A stretch of 64,000 nucleotides of DNA from an uncultured Poribacteria bacterium (GTDB taxonomy: Bacteria; Poribacteria; WGA-4E; WGA-3G): positions 2,164,470 to 2,228,469 of the forward strand of contig OX639973.1 of NCBI GenBank assembly GCA_951828385.1. The letters are read 5' to 3'. Each line of letters begins with the position of its first letter. The stretch's first letter is position 1. The notes under the pieces were generated by a model. The model saw only the letters and a program-made list of their open reading frames with translations. It ran no database searches and was not told where the DNA came from. Below are positions 34,063-43,913 of the stretch, piece by piece. The translations under genes were made by a program, and so were the position numbers.

Positions 34063-34145
34063 GCACACGGTCTTCGATAAAAACGTTAACATCATAAATC
34101 AAAACCGAAAATAGATAGTTCCAAACTACGAGGATTAGCAAGAAT

Positions 34146-34925
34146 ATGATTCAAGTTTCACATCTCACCAAGAAATACGGACAAAATACGGCAGTTGACG
34201 ACATTAGTTTTGAGGTACAACAAGGTGAAATCGTCGGTTATCTCGGTCCCAACGGTGCTGGGAAAAGCACAACGCTCAAAATGCTCGTAGGCTTGCTGCA
34301 ACCGACATCCGGCGAAATCTCTGTGGCGGGATACAATGCCGAAACGGAGCTGCTTGAACTAAAACGGCACATCGGATACGTGCCAGAAGAAGCGCAACTC
34401 TACGAACACCTCACCTTGGTAGAACACCTTCAGTTGATCGGCAGGCTCTATCATTTAGAGGAGCACCTCATCGCGCAGAAAATAAAAGAACTCGCCAAGC
34501 TGTTTGATATGGCATTTCAGGCAAACCAAAGGATAAGCGGTTTTTCACAGGGAATGCGGCAGAAGTGCATCATTATGTCCGCGCTCATGCACAATCCGGA
34601 TGTCCTGTTTTTAGACGAACCATTCACCAACCTGGATGTCGGAACGGTAACCCTCATGAAAGCGTTACTCCAACGTTTAGCCGAGCTGGGAAAAACGATC
34701 CTCTATTGCACGCACATTCTCGAAGTTGCCGAAACGCTCTGTCCGCGAATCATGATTATCAATGCTGGGAAACTCATCGCCGATGCTCCAGTGGAGGAAT
34801 TGCGCCAGCAGACAAACCAGACTGCACTCAACGAGATTTTTACGCAGCTGACTGACACAACAGGGATTGATGAGAAAACTGAGGAAGCCATTCGGATTGT
34901 GATGGGGGACACCCCGAATGCTTGA
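34146..34925 (+). CDS. ABC transporter ATP-binding protein
   Basis: A 259-residue ABC-2 type ATPase: Walker A GPNGAGKST (34-42), signature SGFSQG (131-136, a variant of LSGGQ), Walker B VLFLDE (153-158) and an H-loop at YCTHILEVAE. GAGGA precedes the ATG by 9 nt. The stop overlaps the first permease gene by 8 bp. It should energise one or more of the three tandem permeases. The divergence of LSGGQ to SGFSQG is common in this ABC-2 branch. Confidence 0.93.
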   Translation: MIQVSHLTKKYGQNTAVDDISFEVQQGEIVGYLGPNGAGKSTTLKMLVGLLQPTSGEISVAGYNAETELLELKRHIGYVPEEAQLYEHLTLVEHLQLIGRLYHLEEHLIAQKIKELAKLFDMAFQANQRISGFSQGMRQKCIIMSALMHNPDVLFLDEPFTNLDVGTVTLMKALLQRLAELGKTILYCTHILEVAETLCPRIMIINAGKLIADAPVEELRQQTNQTALNEIFTQLTDTTGIDEKTEEAIRIVMGDTPNA

Positions 34926-36585
34926 CACTTCTAACAGCAAGTTTTGCAAGCTACGCCAAAAAATAGTAGCAATGCTCGGTGCTTCTCCAACCCAATATAG
35001 ATATCTCCTACAAACCGAAAAGCTGGTCGAAAAGCGAGCATTAGAGGGAAAACGCTTTGTCAACCTGTCACTGGGGTTAACCTGTTTATTCTGTTTCGTC
35101 ATGAGTATCCCCATTGCTTTTATGATGCTCCTTCCTATAAGTGTATTCATGTACGCTGTTATGGGCATTACTATGTCTATGTTCATAGTAGGCATCTGGA
35201 CGATCCCGTACTTTGATATTCTTCTTAGCCCTATAAACTACCCCGTAGTTGCACACACCCCAATTTCATCACGAACCTATTTTCTCGTAAAGTTAACGAA
35301 GATCTTCACCTACACAGTCTTATTGTTGGCCAGTTCAGGTCTATTACCTGCTATTGGCGGCATTTGGCTCCGTGGAGGAGAGGCTGCCGGGTTTCGATTT
35401 CTTTTTCCACTCGTGTACCTACCCATCGTCTTTATTTCTGGTTTTTTCATGATTGGCGTGATGACTACGTTCGCAGGGTACTTGACGAAACTTTATACCA
35501 AAAAAAGCCTCCGAAATATCGCACAATACGCACAGTTTATATTTCCAATGCTTTTTCCGGTGATGTTGATCCTTCTTCCTCACTTACTACCAGAAGATTT
35601 CACATTTGATAAATTAACTTCGACTCTGAAATGGTTTTATGTGCTTCCGAACGGTTGGTTTGCCAGCACAGTATCGGTTGCCCTCGGAGAAACAGATTCG
35701 CGCTCTCTTACTTTAGCAGGACTGGCTGTTGCTTCAACGTTTATTTTGGTATTGGTACCACTTCGGAGTATTGCGAGGAGTTATTCGGAATATCTCTCTT
35801 ACCTATTGGAATCTGGGAGTCGCCAAAAATCCGATTTACAAGTGAAAACGCCGCTACTTGCCAGAATGTTCCCTAACGCCACTATTCGTGCAGGGTTTTG
35901 TCTCGGCACTGCGTATCTGTATCGGGATAAGAGGATCCTGCAACAATTTTTCATTTCTGTTGGGAGCATCATTATGATTGCGGTTTTTTCTGCACAAGAG
36001 ACACTATTTCCGTTGAAGTGGATTCATTATTCCCATGCTATCGGACTAAGTCCAGGCTTCTCTATTATGTTCTGCTTTGTTGGTATGACCTTCGTCGATA
36101 GTTTCATCGCACCCGTGAGATATTCAGAACATTGGAAAGCGTCATGGATGTTAACGCTTGCACCACTTTCAGCACCGAATGACCTATGGCGAGGTGTACA
36201 AGCAACCACGCTCCTCTACCTCGTTGCTCCGTGTACGATTTTATTGTTTTGTATTGCTACTGTTTTTTGGGGAACTTTAGGTATATTTTATATATTACCG
36301 GGGTTAACCATTTTACTCTACTATGTCATCTTTTACCCGAAACCGTCGTCTGGCTTGCCACTTGCAGAAGCGTATGTCCAAAAACGGACAGCTGCAGCGA
36401 TTTGGCTTCCTTTCATCTGTAACCTGCTTGCTATTGGCATCTTCATAGGTATCCAATTTCTAACTAATCTGCTGAATGTTTGGGTTTATTATGGCTTCTA
36501 TTGCGGCACGGTTGTAGGTGGTCTTATCGGTTTTATTTATTTCCTGAAAAAAAATAAACGAGTGGAGGAAACCGTAGATGCTTGA
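34918..36585 (+). CDS. ABC-2 type permease, paralog 1 of 3
   Basis: A 555-residue membrane protein with about 11-12 hydrophobic segments. Shared landmarks with its two neighbours are MLGASPTQYRYLL, LVEKRALEG, YFDILLSPINYPVVAHTPIS, SRTYFLVKLT, LRNIAQYAQF, LPNGWFA and YLSYLLESGSRQKS. The C-terminus FLKKNKRVEETVDA is cytosolic. It starts inside the end of the ATPase gene (ATGCTTGA overlap). It has a 10-residue N-terminal extension (TSNSKFCKLR) that the others lack. Substrate unknown. Confidence 0.83.
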   Translation: MLDTSNSKFCKLRQKIVAMLGASPTQYRYLLQTEKLVEKRALEGKRFVNLSLGLTCLFCFVMSIPIAFMMLLPISVFMYAVMGITMSMFIVGIWTIPYFDILLSPINYPVVAHTPISSRTYFLVKLTKIFTYTVLLLASSGLLPAIGGIWLRGGEAAGFRFLFPLVYLPIVFISGFFMIGVMTTFAGYLTKLYTKKSLRNIAQYAQFIFPMLFPVMLILLPHLLPEDFTFDKLTSTLKWFYVLPNGWFASTVSVALGETDSRSLTLAGLAVASTFILVLVPLRSIARSYSEYLSYLLESGSRQKSDLQVKTPLLARMFPNATIRAGFCLGTAYLYRDKRILQQFFISVGSIIMIAVFSAQETLFPLKWIHYSHAIGLSPGFSIMFCFVGMTFVDSFIAPVRYSEHWKASWMLTLAPLSAPNDLWRGVQATTLLYLVAPCTILLFCIATVFWGTLGIFYILPGLTILLYYVIFYPKPSSGLPLAEAYVQKRTAAAIWLPFICNLLAIGIFIGIQFLTNLLNVWVYYGFYCGTVVGGLIGFIYFLKKNKRVEETVDA

Positions 36586-38197
36586 AAGAATCGTAGAAAT
36601 GCTCGGTGCCTCTCCAGTACAGTACAGGTTGCTGCTAAAAACAGAAAAATTGGTAGATAAGCGGGCACTCGAAGGCAGAAACGACCTATCCAATATGTCG
36701 CTCGCTTTGACCTGTGTTGTCGGATTCATATTCAGTGTTTTATTCACATTTATGCCGTTCGTTTTATCGATGGACACGTTTACCTTCTCACTTATCGGTA
36801 TCACGATGTCTATGGCGATGATAAGCCTCTGGATAATTCCATACTTTGATATTCTTCTTGCACCGATAAACTATCCGGTCATCGCACATACCCCCCTGTC
36901 ATCAAGAACCTATTTTCTCGTGAAGTTGACACAGATCCTCACTTACACGGTTCTGTTATTAGGCAGTTTGAACCTAATGCCTGCTATCGGCGGTATCTGG
37001 GTTCATAAAGGCGATTTTTCTCTGTTCCGACTCCTTTTTCCTGTTGTTTACGTGCCAATCGTCTTTATGTCCGGTCTTTTCACAATTGGCGTAATGACAG
37101 TTTTCGCGGGATATTTGACGAGATTTTACAGCAAGCGGATCCTCCGAAATATCGCACAATACGCGCAGTTTATAGTGCCGGCACTCTTGCCCGTGACGTG
37201 GATACTCCTTTCGCGTCTGATACAATACATTCCAAAAGAGCAATTGGCTTCGGTTCTTAAATGGCTCCACGTGCTTCCGAACGGTTGGTTCGCCGGAACT
37301 GTCTCGCTGATGCTCGGAAAAATAGAACTGCGTTTCTTGATTTCAACAGGACTGACTGTCATATCAACCCTGTTTCTGGTCTTCGTTCCGCTTCGGAGTA
37401 TCGCGCAGCGTTATTCAACATATCTCTCTTATCTCTTGGAATCCGGGAGTCGGCAAAAGGCTAAAATCCGAGTGAAAACGCCGCTGTTTGCGCGAATGTT
37501 CCAAAATAGCATTATCCGTGCGGGACTTTGCCTCTGTGCTGTGTACATACGCCGCGATAGGACGCTGTTGAAGCAACTTTTCGCTGCACTCGGAAGCGTT
37601 CTTATGCTCATAGTCATGGTTCAACAAGGGTGGATGCATCATTCTTTCGCTATTGGATTCAGCCCTGGTTTTTCCATGATGTTCTACTTCGTCGGTTTCA
37701 GTCTCGTTGGCAGTTTCATGTCACCCATAAGATGTTCGGAACATTGGAAAGCGTCGTGGATGTTAACGCTTGCACCAATCCGTGCACCTAAGGACTTGTG
37801 GCGAGGTGTGCAGGCAACGGCTTTCGTCTATATGGTTGCGCCGTGTACCCTCCTTATGCTCTGTATGGCGACCGCTTTTTGGGGCGTTTTAGGCATATTT
37901 TACGTTTTACCGTTAGTCATCATTTTACTCAATTTCGTCGTTCTCTACCCGCAACCGCAATCTGGGTTGCCACTCGCCATAGAGTTTGTCCAAAGCCAGA
38001 TGTCAGGCGAAACTCTAATTCCTTTTTTATCAAGTCTCTTTATCACTGGTGTCTTCGTAGGCATCCAATTTCTAACATATCTGCTGAATATATGGGTCTA
38101 TTACGGCTTCTATTGTATCACCGTTATGGGCGGTCTTATCAGTTTTATTCATTTTCTACAAAAAAATAAACAAGTGGAGGAAATCGTAGATGCTTGA
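36578..38197 (+). CDS. ABC-2 type permease, paralog 2 of 3
   Basis: A 539-residue paralog with the same segment order: MLGASPVQYRLLLKTEKLVD, YFDILLAPINYPVIAHTPLS, LRNIAQYAQF, LPNGWFAG, YLLESGSRQKAK and QKNKQVEEIVDA. It starts with the same ATGCTTGA 8-bp overlap, and GGAGGAAA lies just before it at the end of the previous gene. The protein is more diverged in the middle (YIPKEQLASVLKWLHV). It is probably a subunit of a heteromeric exporter with its neighbours. Confidence 0.83.
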   Translation: MLERIVEMLGASPVQYRLLLKTEKLVDKRALEGRNDLSNMSLALTCVVGFIFSVLFTFMPFVLSMDTFTFSLIGITMSMAMISLWIIPYFDILLAPINYPVIAHTPLSSRTYFLVKLTQILTYTVLLLGSLNLMPAIGGIWVHKGDFSLFRLLFPVVYVPIVFMSGLFTIGVMTVFAGYLTRFYSKRILRNIAQYAQFIVPALLPVTWILLSRLIQYIPKEQLASVLKWLHVLPNGWFAGTVSLMLGKIELRFLISTGLTVISTLFLVFVPLRSIAQRYSTYLSYLLESGSRQKAKIRVKTPLFARMFQNSIIRAGLCLCAVYIRRDRTLLKQLFAALGSVLMLIVMVQQGWMHHSFAIGFSPGFSMMFYFVGFSLVGSFMSPIRCSEHWKASWMLTLAPIRAPKDLWRGVQATAFVYMVAPCTLLMLCMATAFWGVLGIFYVLPLVIILLNFVVLYPQPQSGLPLAIEFVQSQMSGETLIPFLSSLFITGVFVGIQFLTYLLNIWVYYGFYCITVMGGLISFIHFLQKNKQVEEIVDA

Positions 38198-39818
38198 CAA
38201 AATCGTAGCAATGCTCGGTGCCTCTCCAACACAGTACAGGTATCTCCTGAATACAGAGAAATTGGTCGAAAAGCGAGCTTTGAAAGGGAATCGCTGGGTC
38301 AACCTATCGCTTGGTTTGAGCTGTGGAATTTTCTTTATCGTCGGACTTTCGAGCGCGTCTATGCTACTTGTCTCTTTGAACGTGTTCACCTACGCGCTGA
38401 TCTGCATCACCATGTCTATGGCGCTGATAGGCATCTGGACGATCCCATACTTTGATATTCTGATTGCGCCTACACATTACCCTATTGTAGCGCACGCTCC
38501 CGTTTCATCGCGCACCTATTTTCTTGTGAAACTAACGCAGATACTCACTTACACTGTGCTGTTGTTAGCCAGTTTCAATCTGCCACCGGCGATCGCGGGT
38601 ATCTGGATTCATGTCCGAGAGTCTTCTCAACTCCTATACCTTTTTCCGCTCGTCTATCTGTTTATCGCGTTTATGTCTGGTTTCTTTACGATTGGCGTGA
38701 TGACAGTCTTCGCAGGATATTTGACGAAACTCTATACCAAGAAGAGTCTCCGAAATATCGCGCAATATGCACAGTTTATATTTCCTGCGCTTTTCCCTAT
38801 GGTATGGATTCTCCTCCCCCGTTTAGCACCATCATTATCAGATGGCGGAATGGATAAATTAACCGAATTTGCGAAATGGTTCTATGCCCTTCCGAACGGT
38901 TGGTTCGCCGGAGCCGTATCGCTTGGCGTAGGAGAAATAGGATCACCCCATATTGTGAGAAATCTGATTTTAACAGGATTGGCTATCGTTTCAACACTTA
39001 TTTTGGTATTCGTTCCACTTCGGAGTATCGCGAGAAGTTATTCAGAATACCTCTCTTACTTGTTGGAATCTGACAATCAACAGAAATCCGAGTTGCGGGT
39101 GAAAATACCGCTATTCGCGAAGCTGTTCCGAAATTCCGTTATCCGTGCTGGATTTTGTCTCGGTTCAGCATATATGTGCCGCGATAAACACATATTGCGA
39201 CAACTTTTCAGTAATTTAGGTGCCATCATTATACTCGTGATTTTATTTATGCAAGACGAAACGTTTTCTTTCAAGTGGGTTCAAGACGCTTACGCTATCG
39301 GCTTAAGTCCAGGTTTCTCGGCGATATCCTGCTTTGTTGGTGTAGGTTTTATCAGTAGTTTCATTTTACCTGTCAGGTATTCAGAACACTGGAGGGCATC
39401 GTGGATGTTAACGCTCACACCGATCTCAGCCGCGCATGATTTGTGGCGAGGTGTACAAGCAGTTGCACTTCTTTACATTGTCGCCCCATGTACGCTTCTT
39501 ATGCTTTGCATTGCGACCGTTATTTGGGGCGTTTTAGGCATTTTTTACGTCTTACCGGCATCAATCATTTTACTTTATTACGTCATCTTTTACCCAAAAC
39601 CGGTATCTAACTTACCACTCGCCGAAGAATTCGTCCAAAAACGGATGGTCACCGGAGCTTGGATACCAGTTGTATTAAGTCTCTTGGGTATTGGTGCCTT
39701 CGTGGGTATCCAATTTTTGATTCATCTACTGAATATGTGGGTTTATTACGGTTTCTATTGTGTTATGATCGTAGCAGGATTTATCGGTTGGCTCCACTTT
39801 TTTAGAAAAAAATCGTAA
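38190..39818 (+). CDS. ABC-2 type permease, paralog 3 of 3
   Basis: A 542-residue paralog beginning MLDKIVAMLGASPTQYRYLL and again overlapping the previous gene by ATGCTTGA. It shares SRTYFLVKLTQILTYTVLLL, KSLRNIAQYAQFIFPALFP, LPNGWFAGAV and LRSIARSYSEYLSYLLESDN. It lacks the charged VEExVDA tail of the other two, ending WLHFFRKKS. It is closer to paralog 1 than to paralog 2 in several blocks (KLYTKKSLRNIAQ), which suggests successive duplication or gene conversion. Confidence 0.83.
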   Translation: MLDKIVAMLGASPTQYRYLLNTEKLVEKRALKGNRWVNLSLGLSCGIFFIVGLSSASMLLVSLNVFTYALICITMSMALIGIWTIPYFDILIAPTHYPIVAHAPVSSRTYFLVKLTQILTYTVLLLASFNLPPAIAGIWIHVRESSQLLYLFPLVYLFIAFMSGFFTIGVMTVFAGYLTKLYTKKSLRNIAQYAQFIFPALFPMVWILLPRLAPSLSDGGMDKLTEFAKWFYALPNGWFAGAVSLGVGEIGSPHIVRNLILTGLAIVSTLILVFVPLRSIARSYSEYLSYLLESDNQQKSELRVKIPLFAKLFRNSVIRAGFCLGSAYMCRDKHILRQLFSNLGAIIILVILFMQDETFSFKWVQDAYAIGLSPGFSAISCFVGVGFISSFILPVRYSEHWRASWMLTLTPISAAHDLWRGVQAVALLYIVAPCTLLMLCIATVIWGVLGIFYVLPASIILLYYVIFYPKPVSNLPLAEEFVQKRMVTGAWIPVVLSLLGIGAFVGIQFLIHLLNMWVYYGFYCVMIVAGFIGWLHFFRKKS

Positions 39819-39997
39819 GAAAAAATGGGTTATTGACATTCGCGAACAGTGTGCAGATGCTGACGTTGCTTTTTTCTTTAAACAGTGGGGTGGTAAACGT
39901 AAATCGAAAACAGGACGGGAATTGGAGGGCAGAACTTATGACGAGATGCCGGTCTGAACGTTCGTCAAATCCGGCATCTTGGGCGTTAACCTTAAAC

Positions 39998-40435
39998 TTA
40001 AATTCTCGGTAAATCGTCAGCGAGCAACGCTTCAGAAACAGATTTTTTCGTCGATTCTTGTTCAGGACGTTCAACATGAAAATAACGGAACCAGTCTTTA
40101 AAATCTTCAGCGGGAAAATTTCCGTCATAGCGTTCCTTGAACTTATCATGAAAGTCTTCCATATAGAGGCGCAAATAGCCACTCGTGCGTTCAAGTGCCT
40201 TCCAATCAAAGATATTTGAAGGTATCTCAACAACCCCTCCCTCAAGCAGGTTACGCCGCATTTCCAAGTAGTAAGAGTAGCGAGTCCCGACTATAAAATC
40301 AACAAGTCTGTCAAAGATTTTTGAGGGGATCTCAGCGAGACGCCCTTTGAAAATCTTATGCCGAACTCCCATCTCCTTTTCCAAATTTCTATTGAGCATA
40401 AAGCCGATAATAACATCAAAAATTTTTTCTAACAT
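39998..40435 (-). CDS. Hypothetical protein
   Basis: A 145-residue, charged, helical protein with no recognised family: MLEKIFDVIIGFMLNRNLEK, IFDRLVDFIVGTRYSYYLEM, then VVEIPSNIFDWKALE and RYDGNFPAEDFKDWFRYF. AAAGGACG precedes the start at 40435 by about 6-9 nt. An overlapping frame on the same strand (39802-40245) has no binding site and was rejected. It is convergent with the permease array and divergent from the ZIP-like gene. Confidence 0.5.
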   Translation of the reverse strand: MLEKIFDVIIGFMLNRNLEKEMGVRHKIFKGRLAEIPSKIFDRLVDFIVGTRYSYYLEMRRNLLEGGVVEIPSNIFDWKALERTSGYLRLYMEDFHDKFKERYDGNFPAEDFKDWFRYFHVERPEQESTKKSVSEALLADDLPRI

Positions 40436-40590
40436 TCATTCGTCCGTCCTTTATCAGATAGCAAAGTATAGATTAACACCCGACTCGGGCTGCGTTCGCG
40501 TCTATTTGCATAGCAGCCAAAGTCAATTATATCATTAATCCACAAACACGTCAATTGAAAAATGCGGTAAACGAGTGTACAGAATTTAGA

Positions 40591-40619
40591 TTGCAATGCA
40601 ATCCGAATTTTGCTATATT
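40591..40619 (+). promoter_or_regulatory. Promoter giving a probable leaderless mRNA for the ZIP-like gene
   Basis: TTGCAA (40591-40596), exactly 17 bp, TATATT (40614-40619), then 6 nt to the ATG at 40626. The predicted +1 is the A of the start codon. The same geometry is seen at 14864-14892. Confidence 0.6.
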
Positions 40620-40625
40620 TATACC

Positions 40626-41372
40626 ATGCTTATATTTTATCTGGCAATCGCGGTGGTGACCGTCCTACTCGGCGCAGGAATCGCTTTTGTATCCCAAATA
40701 CAGCAAAAACATTTTGGAAACATATTCGGGTTAACCGCTGGCGCAGTCCTGGGTGTCGTTTTAGTCATGATGATACACCTGTACACCGAGATAGGGTACG
40801 TTACCATCCTCGTAATGTGGGGTGGGTTCCTCCTAATCTCAGTGATAGAACACCTTACAACGCATCGTCGGGATGAGACCGAAAGCAACGCCGAGAAAAA
40901 AAAGTTTGGGTGGGGAGTCAACTTAACGGTCTTTGGCTTGTCGATCCACTCGCTCACAGATGGACTCGCTTTGGTTATCGCAGCAAGAGAAGAGGTCTTG
41001 GGGGGTGCCCTGGCATTCGGCGTATTGATCCATCGCCTGCCTGTTGGGACGCTTATGACCGTCGCGCTCCTTCGAGACCAGACATTTGTTAAAGTTTTGG
41101 CGCGGTTGACACCACTGATAATTGGACCAGTGGTCGGCGCAATATTAGGAGAGCAGCTGCTTCACGGGGCGTTCGCGGAATTAACAGAGTACCTAACAGC
41201 ATTCGCTGTAGGTACGTTGCTGCATGTCGTGATGGATGGGTTCCGTGGCAAATATACCACTGAGGAGACTGGATTAAGCCGCACCGCGAAAGTGCTGTTT
41301 GTCATCGGATTCGCGCTGACCTTCTGCTTTATCTACTTCTTTCAGGGATTTGAAGGTAAACATGTCCATTAA
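40626..41372 (+). CDS. ZIP-family-like metal transporter with altered metal site
   Basis: A 248-residue membrane protein with about 8 hydrophobic segments and a ZIP-like layout. In transmembrane helix 4 the usual HNxPEG becomes H108-SLT-D112-G. In helix 5 HKxPEG becomes H136-RLP-V140-G, so one conserved glutamate is conservatively changed and the other is lost. A cytosolic histidine/charged loop (EHLTTHRRDETESNAEKKKF) lies after helix 3. It may transport a different metal or have lost transport. The ATG at 40626 is favoured by the promoter position. An ATG at 40596 overlaps the -35 box. Confidence 0.65.
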   Translation: MLIFYLAIAVVTVLLGAGIAFVSQIQQKHFGNIFGLTAGAVLGVVLVMMIHLYTEIGYVTILVMWGGFLLISVIEHLTTHRRDETESNAEKKKFGWGVNLTVFGLSIHSLTDGLALVIAAREEVLGGALAFGVLIHRLPVGTLMTVALLRDQTFVKVLARLTPLIIGPVVGAILGEQLLHGAFAELTEYLTAFAVGTLLHVVMDGFRGKYTTEETGLSRTAKVLFVIGFALTFCFIYFFQGFEGKHVH

Positions 41373-43893
41373 AACGCGGCACCTGATGCCTCTAAACGCG
41401 ACACGGTATAAGAAGGGGCTCCCTACGCTCATTGCCGTATTTTGTTTTCTGATGTCTGCTCTGCCAGCAAAAAGTAATGAAATTCCGATTGCTGTTTCTG
41501 GCGAACCGAGGGCGACACTCCAGATTGGCGCGAATGCCTCGGAGCAGGAACAATTCGCCGCCGAGGAACTTCAAACCTTTATCCAGCAATTCACCGGGGC
41601 GAAGCTCGACATTCGCACCAATCGACAACAGACAGAAACCCCGACAGTGATTGTGTTAGGGACCCCTGAATCAAATCCGACGATTGCGGGGCTACAGGCG
41701 AACATAGAACTCTCATTGAGCGCAGAACTCGGAGACGAAGGGTATCGTATCAAAACGGTTGAGGTCGGCACTGAGATCGTTATTATTCTGACAGCACACA
41801 CCGCAAGAGGTGTTATCTACGGCGCGTATGCTTTCATCGAAAAATGTATTACGGCATTAACTGGCTTAACACCCGTGCATCCGGAGGTCGCAGTTACCAG
41901 AGCGCAGGCACTACTCGTGCCGTTCATAAATGAGACATCAGCACCGTTTTACCCCGTGCGTGCTGTGTTAGAGATAGAAAACCCGGATTGGCTTGCACGC
42001 CACCGTATCAACATGAGTGGCGGCGAAGGGATTTGGACAGGCACTGGGATCGAAGACGGATTCGGGACGGCTTTCAAATATGTGGATACACCGGCATTTG
42101 AAGCACTACAGGATGAACCGATAGCACAACGACGCAACCGTATCGCAACGCTACAAGATCGGTTTAATGCACTCAAACGGCGCGGCATCGATGCTTACCT
42201 TTTCATGTATGTGACCGGTGAGCCGACAGAAGCACTGATTCGGCAGCGTCCGGACGTTTTAGGACCAGAAGTACTTTATGGCGCATCGCGGAACGAAGTG
42301 TCTTACCGACCGTTCTGCTGGTCCAAACCGGAATTCCACACGCTCGCTAAAGAACTGATTCAGACGATTGTACGTACGTATCCAACACTTGCCGGTTTTC
42401 ATCTCAGGTCATGGGGACATGAGACGCGCGCATGCAATTGTCCAGATTGTGGTGATAGAACAGAACAGGGACAAGCAAAACTCTGGCAAGTCTACTTTAC
42501 AATTATTGATGCCGCACGAGAGGTGCGCCCGGATTTCAAATTCTACATCTCCGGGTATGACAGCAGTTGGCTTAAGGATGCTGCAGGGGACTATGCACGC
42601 CAATTGCCGAAAGGGACTATTTTCTCGCGAAAGTGGGGCGCAGATGGCGAACCGGTCGCAGATGCGGGGGTGCCTATCCCACAAATCAGAGCACTTGGTG
42701 AAATTGGACATCGCTTCATAGTACTATCCCACGAAGTGGAAGAGGTCATGCCGTTCTGGATGCTGGAGAGCGACCTGTTCGTACAAGGTGTCCGACAACT
42801 CGCCAACGATCCCGAAGTCGTCGGTTTAGGTGGGTTTACCGTCCAAGGCGCAACACAGGGATTGGGATACCTTGACAGGCTCGTCAGTGCGCACCTCAAT
42901 TGGGATATCGAACTTGACTATTTTCAGCTACTCCTTAATGAATTGATAGCCCGATACGGTGCTGAAGCAGCACCACATATTCTGAATGCTTTACGCGTAA
43001 ATGGATGGAACATGGCGAGTTATTTTTCTGATTACGCTGGTGCCTTAACCGTGGGCGGCACCTACGGGAGCGGTTCTGCTGGACTCGCAACACGATTCTG
43101 GACACTGATTGGACCACGGGCTGTAGAGGATACACTCTCTATCCCCGAATTTAAGATCGCTAAGTTTGCATCAAACCGGTTTACCGCACTTTTGGCACCG
43201 CAACAGCAATCTGCAAATGAGATAAGGGCGGCAAGCGAGATTGCAGAGCCCTTTGACCTTGAGGCAACTGAGGATTTAAACGACGCGATTCATTTGATGG
43301 AGCTATGGGTGCTGTTATTTGAAAGCCGAACGAAATTAATAGAAGCGATAATGCTCGGCTACCAACTCGGAACAGAAGAGGCAATCCGGGCAAAACTTAT
43401 AAGTGCTACAGAGTTCTCGAAGTCCATACAACCGCACATCAAAGGCGTTAAAGAATTTATTCCACTTTTTGGGTATTCACATCAGACGATTGAAGCAGAG
43501 TTACTGATCACTTTAAATGCTGAAGTCGCTTGGTTAACAAATTTCGATTATAAGACGCTTCAGCAGCATGATACGGACTTCTCGCCAGAGGATGCCGCTC
43601 TTCAAATTTGGGATATTCATAACTACCCAAATCCTCTGAAGCGAGAAACGACATTTACTTATCGGTTGTCGCTGGATGTAGATGAAGTCTCTATCACAAT
43701 TTACACAACATCCGGGCGGAGGGTAACAGTCTTGAAAGAGGCTTCAGGCAACGAAGGCTACAATGAGCATCTGTGGGACGGACGAAACGATGATGGCGTG
43801 TTGCTTGCCAATGGTGTCTATTTTTACAGAATACGCGCTGTCGTCGGAGAACAAACCGCACAATTACTCGGACGTTTAGCGGTTTTGAGGTGA
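41362..43893 (+). CDS. Exported glycoside-hydrolase-like protein with FlgD-type Ig tail
   Basis: An 843-residue secreted protein. The signal peptide is LPTLIAVFCFLMSALPAKS. Residues ~30-160 resemble the alpha-glucuronidase/hexosaminidase N-terminal domain (EQEQFAAEELQTFIQQFTGA, VIYGAYAFIEK). The middle is a TIM-barrel-like region with RSWGHETRACNCPDC and FYISGYDSSW. The last ~90 residues are a FlgD-type Ig domain (NYPNPLKRETTFTYRL, GRNDDGVLLANGVYFYRI), the usual sorting tail of exported proteins in this lineage. I start at 41362 because GAAGGT is just upstream. It overlaps the ZIP-like gene by 11 bp. Catalytic residues cannot be assigned with confidence. Confidence 0.72.
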   Translation: MSIKTRHLMPLNATRYKKGLPTLIAVFCFLMSALPAKSNEIPIAVSGEPRATLQIGANASEQEQFAAEELQTFIQQFTGAKLDIRTNRQQTETPTVIVLGTPESNPTIAGLQANIELSLSAELGDEGYRIKTVEVGTEIVIILTAHTARGVIYGAYAFIEKCITALTGLTPVHPEVAVTRAQALLVPFINETSAPFYPVRAVLEIENPDWLARHRINMSGGEGIWTGTGIEDGFGTAFKYVDTPAFEALQDEPIAQRRNRIATLQDRFNALKRRGIDAYLFMYVTGEPTEALIRQRPDVLGPEVLYGASRNEVSYRPFCWSKPEFHTLAKELIQTIVRTYPTLAGFHLRSWGHETRACNCPDCGDRTEQGQAKLWQVYFTIIDAAREVRPDFKFYISGYDSSWLKDAAGDYARQLPKGTIFSRKWGADGEPVADAGVPIPQIRALGEIGHRFIVLSHEVEEVMPFWMLESDLFVQGVRQLANDPEVVGLGGFTVQGATQGLGYLDRLVSAHLNWDIELDYFQLLLNELIARYGAEAAPHILNALRVNGWNMASYFSDYAGALTVGGTYGSGSAGLATRFWTLIGPRAVEDTLSIPEFKIAKFASNRFTALLAPQQQSANEIRAASEIAEPFDLEATEDLNDAIHLMELWVLLFESRTKLIEAIMLGYQLGTEEAIRAKLISATEFSKSIQPHIKGVKEFIPLFGYSHQTIEAELLITLNAEVAWLTNFDYKTLQQHDTDFSPEDAALQIWDIHNYPNPLKRETTFTYRLSLDVDEVSITIYTTSGRRVTVLKEASGNEGYNEHLWDGRNDDGVLLANGVYFYRIRAVVGEQTAQLLGRLAVLR

Positions 43894-43913
43894 TACGAAA
43901 AAGGAGGTCAATA

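Noticed and set aside
39802-40245. 147-codon minus-strand frame
   Set aside because: It overlaps the better-supported gene 39998-40435, which has AAAGGACG upstream. This frame has none.
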